From Burkholderiales bacterium (GTDB lineage Bacteria > Pseudomonadota > Gammaproteobacteria > Burkholderiales > Burkholderiaceae_C), in assembly GCA_947464185.1 (NCBI GenBank), contig CANHVY010000038.1:1-35151 (forward strand): 35,151 bases of DNA. The letters run 5' to 3'. The position numbers were made by a program, and so were the translations under genes. The notes beneath the pieces were generated by a model. The model made no database searches, was not told where the DNA came from, and saw only the letters and a program-made list of their open reading frames with translations. Of this stretch, positions 21,789 through 29,703 are shown in pieces. Each line of letters begins with the position of its first letter. Position 1 is the first letter of the stretch.

Positions 21789-22679
21789 TCAGCCGCGGGG
21801 GTGGTGCGTGGCGTGCAACTGGCGCAAGCGCTCACGCGCCACGTGGGTGTAGATGGTGGTGGTGGAAATGTCGGCGTGGCCCAGCAGCATCTGCACAGCC
21901 CGCAGGTCAGCGCCATGGTTCAGTAAGTGCGTGGCGAAGGCATGGCGCAGGGTGTGCGGTGACAAAGGCACCTGGATGCCCGCCGCCAGCGCGTAGCGCT
22001 TGACGAGGATCCAGAACATCTGGCGGGTCATGGCGCCGCCTCGCACCGTGACGAACAGCGCGTCGCTGACCTGTCCGTGCAGGATCGCGGCACGGGCCTC
22101 TTGCAGGTAGCGGCGGATCCAGGCGTGAGCCTCCTGCCCGAAGGGCACCATGCGCTCCTTGGAGCCTTTGCCGATGACGCGCAAGGCCCCTTCGCTCAAG
22201 CCCACATGCACGGTCTTCAGGCCCACGAGTTCACTCACGCGCAGGCCGCTGGCATACATCAGCTCGATCATGGTGCGGTCGCGCAGACCCAGCGCCGACT
22301 CGGTGTCGGGCGCCGCGAGCAGGGCTTCCACCTGCGCCTCGCTCAAGGCTTTGGGTACGCGCAGGGGCTGACGGGCCGCCAACAGCTTCAAGGTTGGGTC
22401 GGCGATGCACAGACGCTCGCGCAGCGCCCAGCGGAAAAAGCGCCGGAACACTGTCAGGCGCCGGTTCGCCGTGGTGGCCCGCGTGGCCGTGTGGCGCTCG
22501 CTCATGTAGCCCAGCAGGTCGGACTCGCGCGTGTGTTCGAGCGTACGCTGCGCGCTTGACTCCAGCCAGACCGAGTACAGGCTCAGGTCTCGCCGGTAGG
22601 CCGCCAGGCTGAGGGGGGCCAGGCCGTCCTCCACCCACAGGGTGTCGATGAAGCGGTCGATGAGGGGTGCGCTGCGCAT
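21789..22679 (-). CDS. xerD: Site-specific tyrosine recombinase XerD
   Basis: A 296-residue recombinase that, with XerC at dif and with FtsK, resolves chromosome dimers. An N-terminal SAM-like DNA-binding domain (residues 1-105) is followed by the catalytic domain with Arg147 (LRVSEL), Lys171 (GKGSKER), His242 and Arg245 (HTLRHAFATHLL), His268 (GHADISTTT) and nucleophile Tyr277 (IYTHV). The ending RERLRQLHATHHPRG is characteristic of XerD rather than XerC or phage integrases. No attachment site or mobile-element cargo is next to it, so it is the housekeeping gene. It lies about 100 bases downstream of a terminated Bug gene. Confidence 0.95.
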   Translation of the reverse strand: MRSAPLIDRFIDTLWVEDGLAPLSLAAYRRDLSLYSVWLESSAQRTLEHTRESDLLGYMSERHTATRATTANRRLTVFRRFFRWALRERLCIADPTLKLLAARQPLRVPKALSEAQVEALLAAPDTESALGLRDRTMIELMYASGLRVSELVGLKTVHVGLSEGALRVIGKGSKERMVPFGQEAHAWIRRYLQEARAAILHGQVSDALFVTVRGGAMTRQMFWILVKRYALAAGIQVPLSPHTLRHAFATHLLNHGADLRAVQMLLGHADISTTTIYTHVARERLRQLHATHHPRG

Positions 22680-22728
22680 ACGCCGAAGAGGAGCTTGACG
22701 GCCTGTGGGTGATCCGAAACGGTCCCGT

Positions 22729-22753
22729 AAAAAAAGGCCACCCGAAGGTGGCC
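22729..22753 (-). terminator. Rho-independent terminator after the Bug-family gene
   Basis: On the minus strand a 7-bp stem GGCCACC-ttcg-GGTGGCC with a stable UUCG tetraloop is followed directly by seven T's. It lies 25 bases after the stop of the Bug-family gene and before xerD. It is the only textbook intrinsic terminator I see in the window, so xerD is probably transcribed separately. Confidence 0.9.
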
Positions 22754-22778
22754 TGTCCGGCGTCTTGCCCGCTGAGCC

Positions 22779-23747
22779 TCAGTCCAGCGTGAGCTTCTGC
22801 TGGGCGACCACCTTCTTGTAGACGTCGAACTCCGCACGGATCTGCGCAGCAAACTCGTCTGGCGAGTTGGCCACGATCAGGGAGCCGGTGTCCTCGATGC
22901 GCTTCTTGACATCAGGCATGGCGACCGTGGCCTTGACCGCCGCGCTGACCTTGTCCACGACCTCCTTGGACAGACCCTTGGGGCCGTAGATGCCGTAGTA
23001 GGCCATGCGATTCACAGGCTCCAGGCCCACGTCCTTGAACGTGGGAACGTTGGGCAGTTGGCTCAGCCGCTGCGGAGCCGCCACCACAATGGGAATCAGA
23101 CGGCCATCGCGGATGAACGGCAGCGCCGAGGGCATGTTGTCGAAGATGACCTGTACCTGCCCTGCCACGGTGTCGTTCAGCGCAGGACCGGCCCCCCGGT
23201 ACGGGATGTGGGTCATGAAAACCCCCGCCAGGTTCTTGAACAGTTCGGTCTGCAGGTGACCAATGCCGCCAGTGCCCGAACTGGCGTAGCTGTACTTGCC
23301 GGGATTCTTCTTCAGCTCGGCGATGAAGCCCTTGTAATCCCGCGCCGGGAAGCTGGGATGGACCGCGATCACGTTGGGCGTGGCGGCGATGTTGATGATG
23401 GGGGTGAAGTCGGTCAGGGGGTTGTAGGCGATCTTGGGATTGATGGCCGGGTTGGCCGCCGTGGTGGACACGGTGGCCATGCCCAGGGAGTAGCCATCGG
23501 GCGCCGCCTTGGCAGTTTCCGTGGCCCCAACCGATCCCCCACCGCCGGCCTTGTTCTCGATGATCATCTGCTGACCGAACGGACCGCCAATCTTCTCGGC
23601 CACCACCCGCGCCACGATGTCGGTCGTGCCGCCCGGGGCGAAGGGCACCACCAGGCGCACCGGCTTGTTGGGATAGGGCTGGGCATGGACCAGCGGCGCA
23701 GCCAGGAGGGTGGCGCTCACCAGGGGAAGGAGGATCTTCATCTTCAT
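22779..23747 (-). CDS. Bug-family tripartite tricarboxylate transporter substrate-binding protein (TctC type)
   Basis: A 322-residue periplasmic binding protein. The start at 23747 has GGAGA six bases upstream. A signal peptide ends at VHAQ, and the mature start [20 protein letters not shown] is the Bug hallmark. Further family motifs are [13 protein letters not shown] ([13 protein letters not shown]), [11 protein letters not shown] and [11 protein letters not shown]. Bug proteins bind carboxylates, amino acids or aromatic acids for TctAB-type membrane partners, but most are orphans in Burkholderiales, as here. It is monocistronic with its own terminator; its promoter should be in the 140-base gap 23748-23887, where I see no clear hexamers. 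Confidence 0.93.
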   Translation of the reverse strand: MKMKILLPLVSATLLAAPLVHAQPYPNKPVRLVVPFAPGGTTDIVARVVAEKIGGPFGQQMIIENKAGGGGSVGATETAKAAPDGYSLGMATVSTTAANPAINPKIAYNPLTDFTPIINIAATPNVIAVHPSFPARDYKGFIAELKKNPGKYSYASSGTGGIGHLQTELFKNLAGVFMTHIPYRGAGPALNDTVAGQVQVIFDNMPSALPFIRDGRLIPIVVAAPQRLSQLPNVPTFKDVGLEPVNRMAYYGIYGPKGLSKEVVDKVSAAVKATVAMPDVKKRIEDTGSLIVANSPDEFAAQIRAEFDVYKKVVAQQKLTLD

Positions 23748-23887
23748 TGTGGGTCTCCAGTGCAGTTCGCAAAGAGCGGATGTCGCAAAGGGTGGAGTGT
23801 GCCTTGGCCGGGGCGCCCCCAGGATCATCAAGGGATGCAGGGCCAGCGCCCACGCCTGCGCTGACCGCCGCAGTGCCGGCCGCTCGC

Positions 23888-25027
23888 TCAAGAGGCTTCC
23901 TGCGCCAACGCCCAATCCAGGTGCTCGCCCAGGAAGTCGTCGGCGCCGACCCGCTCGGCCTCCAGCGCGGCCCGAAGGTCTGCCGCCGGGCCGGGCTCCC
24001 GGGCCTGTCGCAAGGCATTGCCCAAGGCCACCGCCAGGTTGCGCCGCCACCTGCGCCAGCCGATGCGACGGATGGCGCTGCCCTCGGTACGGCGCAGCCA
24101 GGTGGCTTCGTCCCATGCCCACAGCGTCAGCAGCGTGGCGCCTGACATCCCCTCGCGTTCATCGAAGTCCGGCAGCACGGCGCGCTGCGCAAACTTGTTC
24201 CAGGGGCACACCAGCTGGCAGTCGTCACAACCGTAGATGCGGTTGCCCATCGCGCGGCGGAACTCCTGCGGTATCGGTCCCTCATGCTCGATGCTCAGGT
24301 ACGACAGGCAGCGCCGTGCATCGAGGCGGTACGGCGCCACGATGGCCTGCGTGGGGCAGACGTCCAGGCAGGCGCTGCACTGGCCGCAGTGCGCACTGAC
24401 CGCGGGCGTGGGGGGCAAGGCCAGATCGACAAACAGTTCGCCCAGGAAGAACATCGAGCCCGCCTCACGGTGCAGGGCCAGGGTGTGCTTGCCGCGCCAG
24501 CCCACGCCGCTGCGCGCGGCCAGTTCCACCTCCAGCACTGGGGCAGAGTCGGTGAAGGCGCGGTGGCCGAACGGGCCCAGCCACCCGTTCAGGGCCTGCG
24601 CCAGCTTCTGCAGGCGCTGACGCAGCACCTTGTGATAGTCCCGGCCGCGGGCATAGACCGAGATCACCGCCTGGTCCGGGTCCGCCAGGCGAGCCTTTTC
24701 CCGGGCCACCCAGTCCTGCGGGTCGGCGGACCCGCCTGCATCTGGCGGTGGCCGCGGCAGATAGTCCATGCGTGCGCTGATGACGCTCACCGTACCAGGC
24801 ACCAATTCGGCCGGCCGGGCCCGCTTCATGCCGTGGGCCGCCATGTACCCCATGGATCCGTGAAAACCTGCCGCCAGCCAGGCCCTCAACCCCGGCTCAG
24901 CCGTGGACAAGTCGATGCCGGACACCCCGATTTGGGAGAATCCAAGCGTGCGCGCCTCCTGGCGGACACGTGCCAGCAGGTCTTGCCCCTGCAGCCCCTC
25001 ACCTTCCGGCCGATGCACCACGTTCAT
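23888..25027 (-). CDS. queG: Epoxyqueuosine reductase QueG
   Basis: A 379-residue cobalamin-dependent iron-sulphur enzyme that reduces epoxyqueuosine to queuosine in the wobble base of tRNAs, the last step of the pathway. Two [4Fe-4S] motifs are visible: [12 protein letters not shown] (Cys214, 217, 220, 224) and Cys240 with CDDCQLVCP (Cys267, 270, 274). [15 protein letters not shown] and [18 protein letters not shown] are strongly family-specific. The C-terminal region has HEAT-like helices. It needs a B12 cofactor, which the riboswitch-controlled btu operon in this window could supply. Its 5' end overlaps the divergent tsaE by 15 bases. Confidence 0.95.
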   Translation of the reverse strand: MNVVHRPEGEGLQGQDLLARVRQEARTLGFSQIGVSGIDLSTAEPGLRAWLAAGFHGSMGYMAAHGMKRARPAELVPGTVSVISARMDYLPRPPPDAGGSADPQDWVAREKARLADPDQAVISVYARGRDYHKVLRQRLQKLAQALNGWLGPFGHRAFTDSAPVLEVELAARSGVGWRGKHTLALHREAGSMFFLGELFVDLALPPTPAVSAHCGQCSACLDVCPTQAIVAPYRLDARRCLSYLSIEHEGPIPQEFRRAMGNRIYGCDDCQLVCPWNKFAQRAVLPDFDEREGMSGATLLTLWAWDEATWLRRTEGSAIRRIGWRRWRRNLAVALGNALRQAREPGPAADLRAALEAERVGADDFLGEHLDWALAQEAS

Positions 25028-25576
25028 CCGACGATTCTAGAAACCAGGGCCTGGCAGTGGGCCGACGAAGCGGCGTGTGCGTCCTTCGCGCAGCGCCTGG
25101 CCCGCCAGGCCGGCTTGAAGCGTGCTTTTCTCACCTTGCAAGGGCCGCTGGGGGCCGGCAAGACGACCTTCGTGCGCCACCTGCTGCGGGCACTGGGGGT
25201 GGCCGGCCGCATCAAGAGCCCGACCTACACCGTGATGGAGCCCTATCAGGCCCCGGGCCTGGAGATCGCGCACTTCGACTTCTACCGCTTCAACGACCCC
25301 CGAGAGTGGGAGGACGCCGGCTTCAGGGATGTGTTCGCAGGGCCCGGCCTGAAGCTGGCGGAGTGGCCGGACAAGGCGGCGGGCGCCCTGCCCACGCCCG
25401 ACTTGGCATTGCACATTTCGCCGCAGGACCCCAGCCCCGCCGATACGGCCGACAAGGGGCGCGTCGTGGCAGGCGACGACACGGGCGACCCGACCTCGGC
25501 CCCGCGCGAGGTGCGTATCGACGCGCTGACGCCCGCTGGTCAACAACTGCTGGCCGCCTTGGCCGGGGCCGAATGA
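25013..25576 (+). CDS. tsaE: tRNA threonylcarbamoyladenosine biosynthesis ATPase TsaE
   Basis: A 187-residue ATPase that works with TsaB and TsaD in t6A37 modification of ANN-decoding tRNAs. It has Walker A GPLGAGKTT (44-52), SPTYTVME (69-76), HFDFYRF and LKLAEWPDKA, all TsaE hallmarks. It carries about 50 residues beyond the usual core, an Asp/Pro-rich tail with no motif. The ATG at 25013 lies inside the divergent queG, so the 5' coding ends overlap by 15 bases. The stop overlaps the amiC start (ATGA). Confidence 0.93.
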   Translation: MHHVHPTILETRAWQWADEAACASFAQRLARQAGLKRAFLTLQGPLGAGKTTFVRHLLRALGVAGRIKSPTYTVMEPYQAPGLEIAHFDFYRFNDPREWEDAGFRDVFAGPGLKLAEWPDKAAGALPTPDLALHISPQDPSPADTADKGRVVAGDDTGDPTSAPREVRIDALTPAGQQLLAALAGAE

Positions 25577-27000
25577 CCGTGCGCCCCGGCGACCTGCACC
25601 CTGGAAGCGGCAACCGCACTGCCGCAGGCAGGGCCCGCCGCCGGGCGCTGGCGCGCCTGGGCGCACTGGTCCTGGCGGTGACCGTCAGCGACCTGGCACG
25701 GGCCGTGGCCATCCTTGCCGTGCGGGTGTGGCCGGCAGCGGATTACACGCGCGTCACGATCGAGAGCGACGCGCCCCTGACGGCCCGGCAGTTCCTCACG
25801 CCCGAAGGCCCGCCCCGGCTGGTGATCGACATCGACGGCCTGGAGCTCGACGGCGCGCTGCGTGAACTGGTGGGCAAGGTCAAGCCTGACGACCCGTTCA
25901 TTGCCGGCGTGCGGGTCGGGCAGTACCAGCCGCGCACCGTGCGACTGGTGCTCGACCTGAAGCAGGCGGTGGCGCCGCAGCAGTTCGTGCTGGCCCCCGT
26001 GGCGGCGTACCGGCATCGGCTGGTGCTGGACCTGTTCCCCCAGGTGGAGCGCGACCCGCTGCTGGCCCTGGTGCAGGAGCGTGAGCAGGCCTCGCGCCAG
26101 GCGGCCCAGGCGGTGAAAGATGCCCTGGGCGAGTTCATCGGGCGCGTGGAGCGTCCCATGGCGGCAGCGCCCGCTGCGGGCAGCGCTGCGCCCGGGCCGA
26201 TGCCGGGTCCCGTCGCGCCTTCCGCAGCCGCAGTGCAGACCCCTGCGCCGCCTGAGGAGGCGGCACCCACCGCCCTGCCCGAGGGCATCGACCGGCTGGT
26301 CATCGTGGCACTGGACCCTGGCCATGGCGGAGAGGATCCTGGCGCCATCGGCCCCACCGGCCTGCGAGAGAAGGACGTCGTGCTGCAGATCGCGCTGCAG
26401 TTGCGCGACCGTTTGAACGAGCAGCGCGGCATGCGCGCCATGCTGACGCGCGACGCCGACTTTTTCGTGCCGCTGCACCAGCGGGTGCGCAAGGCACGGC
26501 GCGTGCAGGCCGACCTCTTCGTCTCCATCCATGCAGACGCCTTCATGCGCCCCGAGGCGCGCGGGGGCAGCGTGTTCGCGCTGTCCACGGGTGCAGCCAC
26601 CAGCACGACCGCGAAGTGGATGGCCGACCGGGAGAACGCCGCCGACCTGGTGGGCGGCGTCAACGTCGCGGTCAAGGACACGCAGGTGCTGCGGGCGATG
26701 CTGGACATGAGCACCACCGCACAGATCAAGGACAGTGTGCGTGCGGGCCAGGAGGTGCTGAGCCGGCTGGGGCGGGTGGGTCGCCTGCACAAGCCCCAGG
26801 TGGAACAGGCGGGCTTTGCGGTGCTGAAGGCGCCGGACATCCCCAGCATCCTGGTGGAGACCGCGTTCATCTCCAACCCGCAGGAGGAAGCCCTGCTGCG
26901 CGACCCCGAATGGCAGACCCAGTTGGTGGACGCGCTGGCCGAGGGCATCCGCCGCTATTTCCTGAAGAACCCTCCCCTGGCCCGGCAGCGCCGGGTGTGA
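25573..27000 (+). CDS. amiC: N-acetylmuramoyl-L-alanine amidase AmiC with AMIN domain
   Basis: A 475-residue periplasmic amidase that cleaves the bond between MurNAc and the stem peptide during daughter-cell separation. A basic start (RARRRALARLG) with a hydrophobic stretch suggests export, possibly by Tat as in E. coli AmiC. An AMIN septum-targeting domain covers about residues 48-155. A Pro/Ala linker (195-235) leads to the zinc amidase_3 domain with DPGHGGEDPG (His251), Glu266, SIHADAF (His320) and LVETAFISN (Glu429). The inserted helix after ALSTG matches the EnvC/NlpD-regulated amidases. It overlaps tsaE by four bases, a common pairing in proteobacteria. Confidence 0.95.
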   Translation: MTVRPGDLHPGSGNRTAAGRARRRALARLGALVLAVTVSDLARAVAILAVRVWPAADYTRVTIESDAPLTARQFLTPEGPPRLVIDIDGLELDGALRELVGKVKPDDPFIAGVRVGQYQPRTVRLVLDLKQAVAPQQFVLAPVAAYRHRLVLDLFPQVERDPLLALVQEREQASRQAAQAVKDALGEFIGRVERPMAAAPAAGSAAPGPMPGPVAPSAAAVQTPAPPEEAAPTALPEGIDRLVIVALDPGHGGEDPGAIGPTGLREKDVVLQIALQLRDRLNEQRGMRAMLTRDADFFVPLHQRVRKARRVQADLFVSIHADAFMRPEARGGSVFALSTGAATSTTAKWMADRENAADLVGGVNVAVKDTQVLRAMLDMSTTAQIKDSVRAGQEVLSRLGRVGRLHKPQVEQAGFAVLKAPDIPSILVETAFISNPQEEALLRDPEWQTQLVDALAEGIRRYFLKNPPLARQRRV

Positions 27001-27014
27001 GGCCTCGGGCCTGT

Positions 27015-27656
27015 TCAGGGGGAGGCCTGGCGCGCCTTCCAGGCCCCGAAGATCGCGATCAAGCCCGGCACCAGGATCAGCGCCCAGATGATCTTGCTCA
27101 GGTGCTGCTGCACCAGCGGCAGGTTGCCGAACAGATAGCCCGCCAGCGTGAGGCCGATCACCCAGATCAGCGCTCCCACGACGTTGTAGGTGCTGAAGCG
27201 GGCCCGGTTCATCTCGGCCACGCCGGCCACAAAGGGCGCGAACGTGCGGATGAACGGCATGAAACGGGCCAGGATGATGGTGATGCCACCCCAGCGCTCG
27301 TAGAAGGCATGGGCCTGCTGGAAGGCCCGCTTGTTGAAGAAGCGGCTGTGCTCCCAGGCCCACACCCGCGGCCCCACGTGGCGGCCGATGAGGTAGTTGG
27401 TCTGGTCGCCCAGCACGGCGGCCAGGATGAGCAGCCCCATCGCCAGCGGCAGGCTCATCAGCCCCACACCACACAGCGTGCCCACCACGAACAGCAGCGA
27501 GTCGCCAGGCAGGAAAGGCATCACCACCACGCCCGTCTCCACGAACACGATCAGGAACAGCAGCGCGTACACCCAGGCGCCATAGGCCTGGACGAAGGCC
27601 GCCAGGTGCTTGTCGACATGCAGGATGAAGTCGATCAGGAAAGCGATGAGATCCAT
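27015..27656 (-). CDS. DedA family (SNARE-associated/VTT) membrane protein
   Basis: A 213-residue inner-membrane protein. It has the DedA core VFVETGVVVMPFLPGDSLLF, the GxxxGDQTNYLIGRHVG segment, and FMPFIRTFAPFVAGVAEMNR with the conserved Arg and Gly, then two C-terminal helices. DedA proteins support membrane homeostasis, and recent work links subgroups to recycling undecaprenyl phosphate or phospholipid flipping (family knowledge; which applies here is unknown). It is convergent with amiC with a 14-base gap and divergent from mutL, 38 bases between starts. Confidence 0.92.
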   Translation of the reverse strand: MDLIAFLIDFILHVDKHLAAFVQAYGAWVYALLFLIVFVETGVVVMPFLPGDSLLFVVGTLCGVGLMSLPLAMGLLILAAVLGDQTNYLIGRHVGPRVWAWEHSRFFNKRAFQQAHAFYERWGGITIILARFMPFIRTFAPFVAGVAEMNRARFSTYNVVGALIWVIGLTLAGYLFGNLPLVQQHLSKIIWALILVPGLIAIFGAWKARQASP

Positions 27657-27681
27657 GCTGGGATTATCCGGACCCGCTTCC

Positions 27682-27687
27682 TACAAT
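27682..27687 (+). promoter_or_regulatory. Possible -10 element placing the mutL transcript start at its ATG
   Basis: TACAAT lies eight bases before the mutL ATG, in a 38-base gap with no Shine-Dalgarno. If it is a -10 hexamer, transcription would begin within a base or so of the ATG, giving a leaderless message. The matching -35 is poor, so this is a weak proposal. Confidence 0.22.
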
Positions 27688-27694
27688 GACTTGA

Positions 27695-29680
27695 ATGGAC
27701 TCACGACTTGCGGCCGCCCCCCGACGCGCCATCCTGGAACTGCCTGACGAGCTGGTGAGCCAGATCGCCGCCGGCGAAGTGGTGGAGCGGCCCGCCTCGG
27801 TGGTGCGTGAACTGGTGGACAACGCGCTGGACGCGGGCGCCAGCCAGGTCACGGTCAGGCTCTCGGCCGGGGGGGTGCGCAGCATCGCCGTGGAGGACGA
27901 CGGCGGCGGCATCCCGGCGCAAGAGCTGCCCCTGGCCTTGAAGCGGCACGCCACCAGCAAGATCCGTGATCTGACGGAACTGGAGCGCGTGGGCACCATG
28001 GGGTTCCGCGGCGAAGCCCTGGCCGCCATCGCCAGCATTGCCGATCTGTCCCTGACCAGCCGGACGGCCGACGCGCCCCACGCCTTCCGGCTGGACGCGC
28101 GCAGCGGTGAACTGCAGCCCGCCGCACGCGCCACCGGCACCACGGTGGAGGTGCGCGAGCTGTTTTTCAGCACCCCGGCCCGGCGCAAGTTCCTCAAGAC
28201 CGACGCCACCGAGCTCGCCCATGCGCTGGAGGCCGTGCGCCGCCACGCACTGGCCCGGCCCGACGTCGGCTTTGCCGTCTGGCACGAAGGCCGCCTGGTG
28301 GCGCAGTGGCGCGCCGGGCCCCGCGACCAGCGCCTGGCCGATGTGCTGGGGGCGGATTTCCTGCAGGCCAGCCGGCCCGTGGACAGCGCGCTCGGCCCGC
28401 TGACGCTGATGGGCCGCGCGGGTCAGCCCGAGGCCGCGCGCAGCCGCACGGACCAGCAGTTCCTGTTCGTCAACGGCCGCTTCGTGCGCGACCGCCTGAT
28501 CTCCCACGCGGTGCGTTCCGCCTACGAAGACCAGTTGCATGGCAGCCGGCAGCCGGCCTACGTGCTGTTCCTGCAGATCGAGCCGGAACTGGTGGACGTC
28601 AACGTCCACCCCACGAAGATCGAGGTGCGGTTCCGTGACGGACGCGCCGTGCACCAGGCGGTGCAGCGGGCGGTGGAGCAGGCGCTGGCGCCCACCCGTG
28701 CGGGACACCTGGTCACGTCCGGGACGGCGCCCGACACCACGGCTGCCCCGCCCGAGCGCGTCGCCGTGGCGGGCGACCCTGCACCGGGCCCTGCACCGGG
28801 CCTTGCACCTGGCCCTGGATCAAGCCTTGCACCTGGCCCTGCGTCAAGCCCTTCGGCACCGCTGGCCGCAGCCTCCTGGACACCACGCCAACCCTCGCTG
28901 CTGGTGCGTGAAGATGCGCCCCCGTGGTCCCGGCCCGACCGTCTGGCCGGCAGCGGGGGCCTGCCCGCCTGGGCCGCGCTGCGGCAGGACTTCACCAGCC
29001 CGCCGGGGCCTGACCGGGCGGCGGACCCCGCGTCGCCAGCGCGGGAGCCGATGGGACCGACCCGGCCCGCCGCACAGGACGCCGCACAGGACGAGTACCC
29101 CTTGGGCCGTGCCATCGCGCAACTGGCGGGCGTTTACGTGCTGGCGGAGACCGCCCAGGGGCTGGTGGTGGTGGACATGCACGCCGCGCATGAGCGCATC
29201 GTCTACGAGCGCCTGAAGCAGGCCGCAGACACCGGCGGCCCCCTGCCCTCGCAGCCCCTGCTGATTCCCCACACCATGGCGGCCACGGCCGCTGAAGTGG
29301 CCGCCGTGCAGGAGGAGGGCGAGGCCCTCATGGCCCTGGGGCTGGAAGTGGACGTGCTGGGGCCGGCCACGCTGGCCGTGCGCAGCCGACCGGCCGCCCT
29401 GCCCCAGGCGGACCTGACCGAACTCACCCGCTCCGTGCTGGCGGAGCTGCAGCAGGTGGGCTCCAGCCGCGTGGTGCAGCGCGCCCGCGATGAGCTGCTG
29501 GCCACCATGGCCTGCCACGGCGCCGTGCGCGCCAACCGACGTCTCACCCTGGCCGAGATGGACGCCCTGCTGCGCGACATGGAAGCCACCGAACGCGCCG
29601 ACACCTGCAACCACGGCCGGCCCACCTGGCGGCACATCACCCTCAAGGAGCTGGACAGCCTGTTCCTGCGGGGCCGTTGA
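27695..29680 (+). CDS. mutL: DNA mismatch repair protein MutL with endonuclease motif
   Basis: A 661-residue GHKL ATPase that couples MutS mismatch recognition to strand incision. N-terminal motifs are ELVDNALDAGAS, VEDDGGGIP and GTMGFRGEALAAI, then FVNGRFVRDR and VDVNVHPTKIEVRF. The C-terminal domain carries the latent endonuclease site: DMHAAHERIVYE (Asp494, His496, Glu500, Glu505) fits DQHA(X)2E(X)4E, followed by ACHGAVR (Cys607, His608) and CNHGRP (Cys638, His640). This is the MutH-independent type. The disordered linker (about 350-460) is Pro/Gly/Ala-rich and contains in-frame tandem repeats. The pseudouridine synthase gene follows after 23 bases. Confidence 0.97.
   Translation: MDSRLAAAPRRAILELPDELVSQIAAGEVVERPASVVRELVDNALDAGASQVTVRLSAGGVRSIAVEDDGGGIPAQELPLALKRHATSKIRDLTELERVGTMGFRGEALAAIASIADLSLTSRTADAPHAFRLDARSGELQPAARATGTTVEVRELFFSTPARRKFLKTDATELAHALEAVRRHALARPDVGFAVWHEGRLVAQWRAGPRDQRLADVLGADFLQASRPVDSALGPLTLMGRAGQPEAARSRTDQQFLFVNGRFVRDRLISHAVRSAYEDQLHGSRQPAYVLFLQIEPELVDVNVHPTKIEVRFRDGRAVHQAVQRAVEQALAPTRAGHLVTSGTAPDTTAAPPERVAVAGDPAPGPAPGLAPGPGSSLAPGPASSPSAPLAAASWTPRQPSLLVREDAPPWSRPDRLAGSGGLPAWAALRQDFTSPPGPDRAADPASPAREPMGPTRPAAQDAAQDEYPLGRAIAQLAGVYVLAETAQGLVVVDMHAAHERIVYERLKQAADTGGPLPSQPLLIPHTMAATAAEVAAVQEEGEALMALGLEVDVLGPATLAVRSRPAALPQADLTELTRSVLAELQQVGSSRVVQRARDELLATMACHGAVRANRRLTLAEMDALLRDMEATERADTCNHGRPTWRHITLKELDSLFLRGR
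28777..28848 (+). repeat. In-frame 12/24-bp tandem repeats in the MutL linker
   Basis: Two exact copies of CCCTGCACCGGG (28777-28788, 28789-28800) are followed by two 24-base copies starting CCTTGCACCTGGCCCTG (28801-28824, 28825-28848) that differ at two positions. All units are multiples of 12, so they encode four-residue blocks (PAPG, PAPG, LAPG-PGSS, LAPG-PASS) and copy-number change would keep the reading frame. Confidence 0.9.
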
Positions 29681-29703
29681 CATCACATGCTTCAAGGCCA
29701 CCC

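Noticed and set aside
21789..22679. Tyrosine recombinase as sign of an integrative element
   Set aside because: The sequence is XerD through its whole length, including the C-terminal RERLRQLH end. No attachment repeats, tRNA target or cargo genes are nearby.
28777..28848. Repeat cluster as a possible CRISPR array
   Set aside because: The units are 12-24 bases with no spacers, inside the mutL reading frame.
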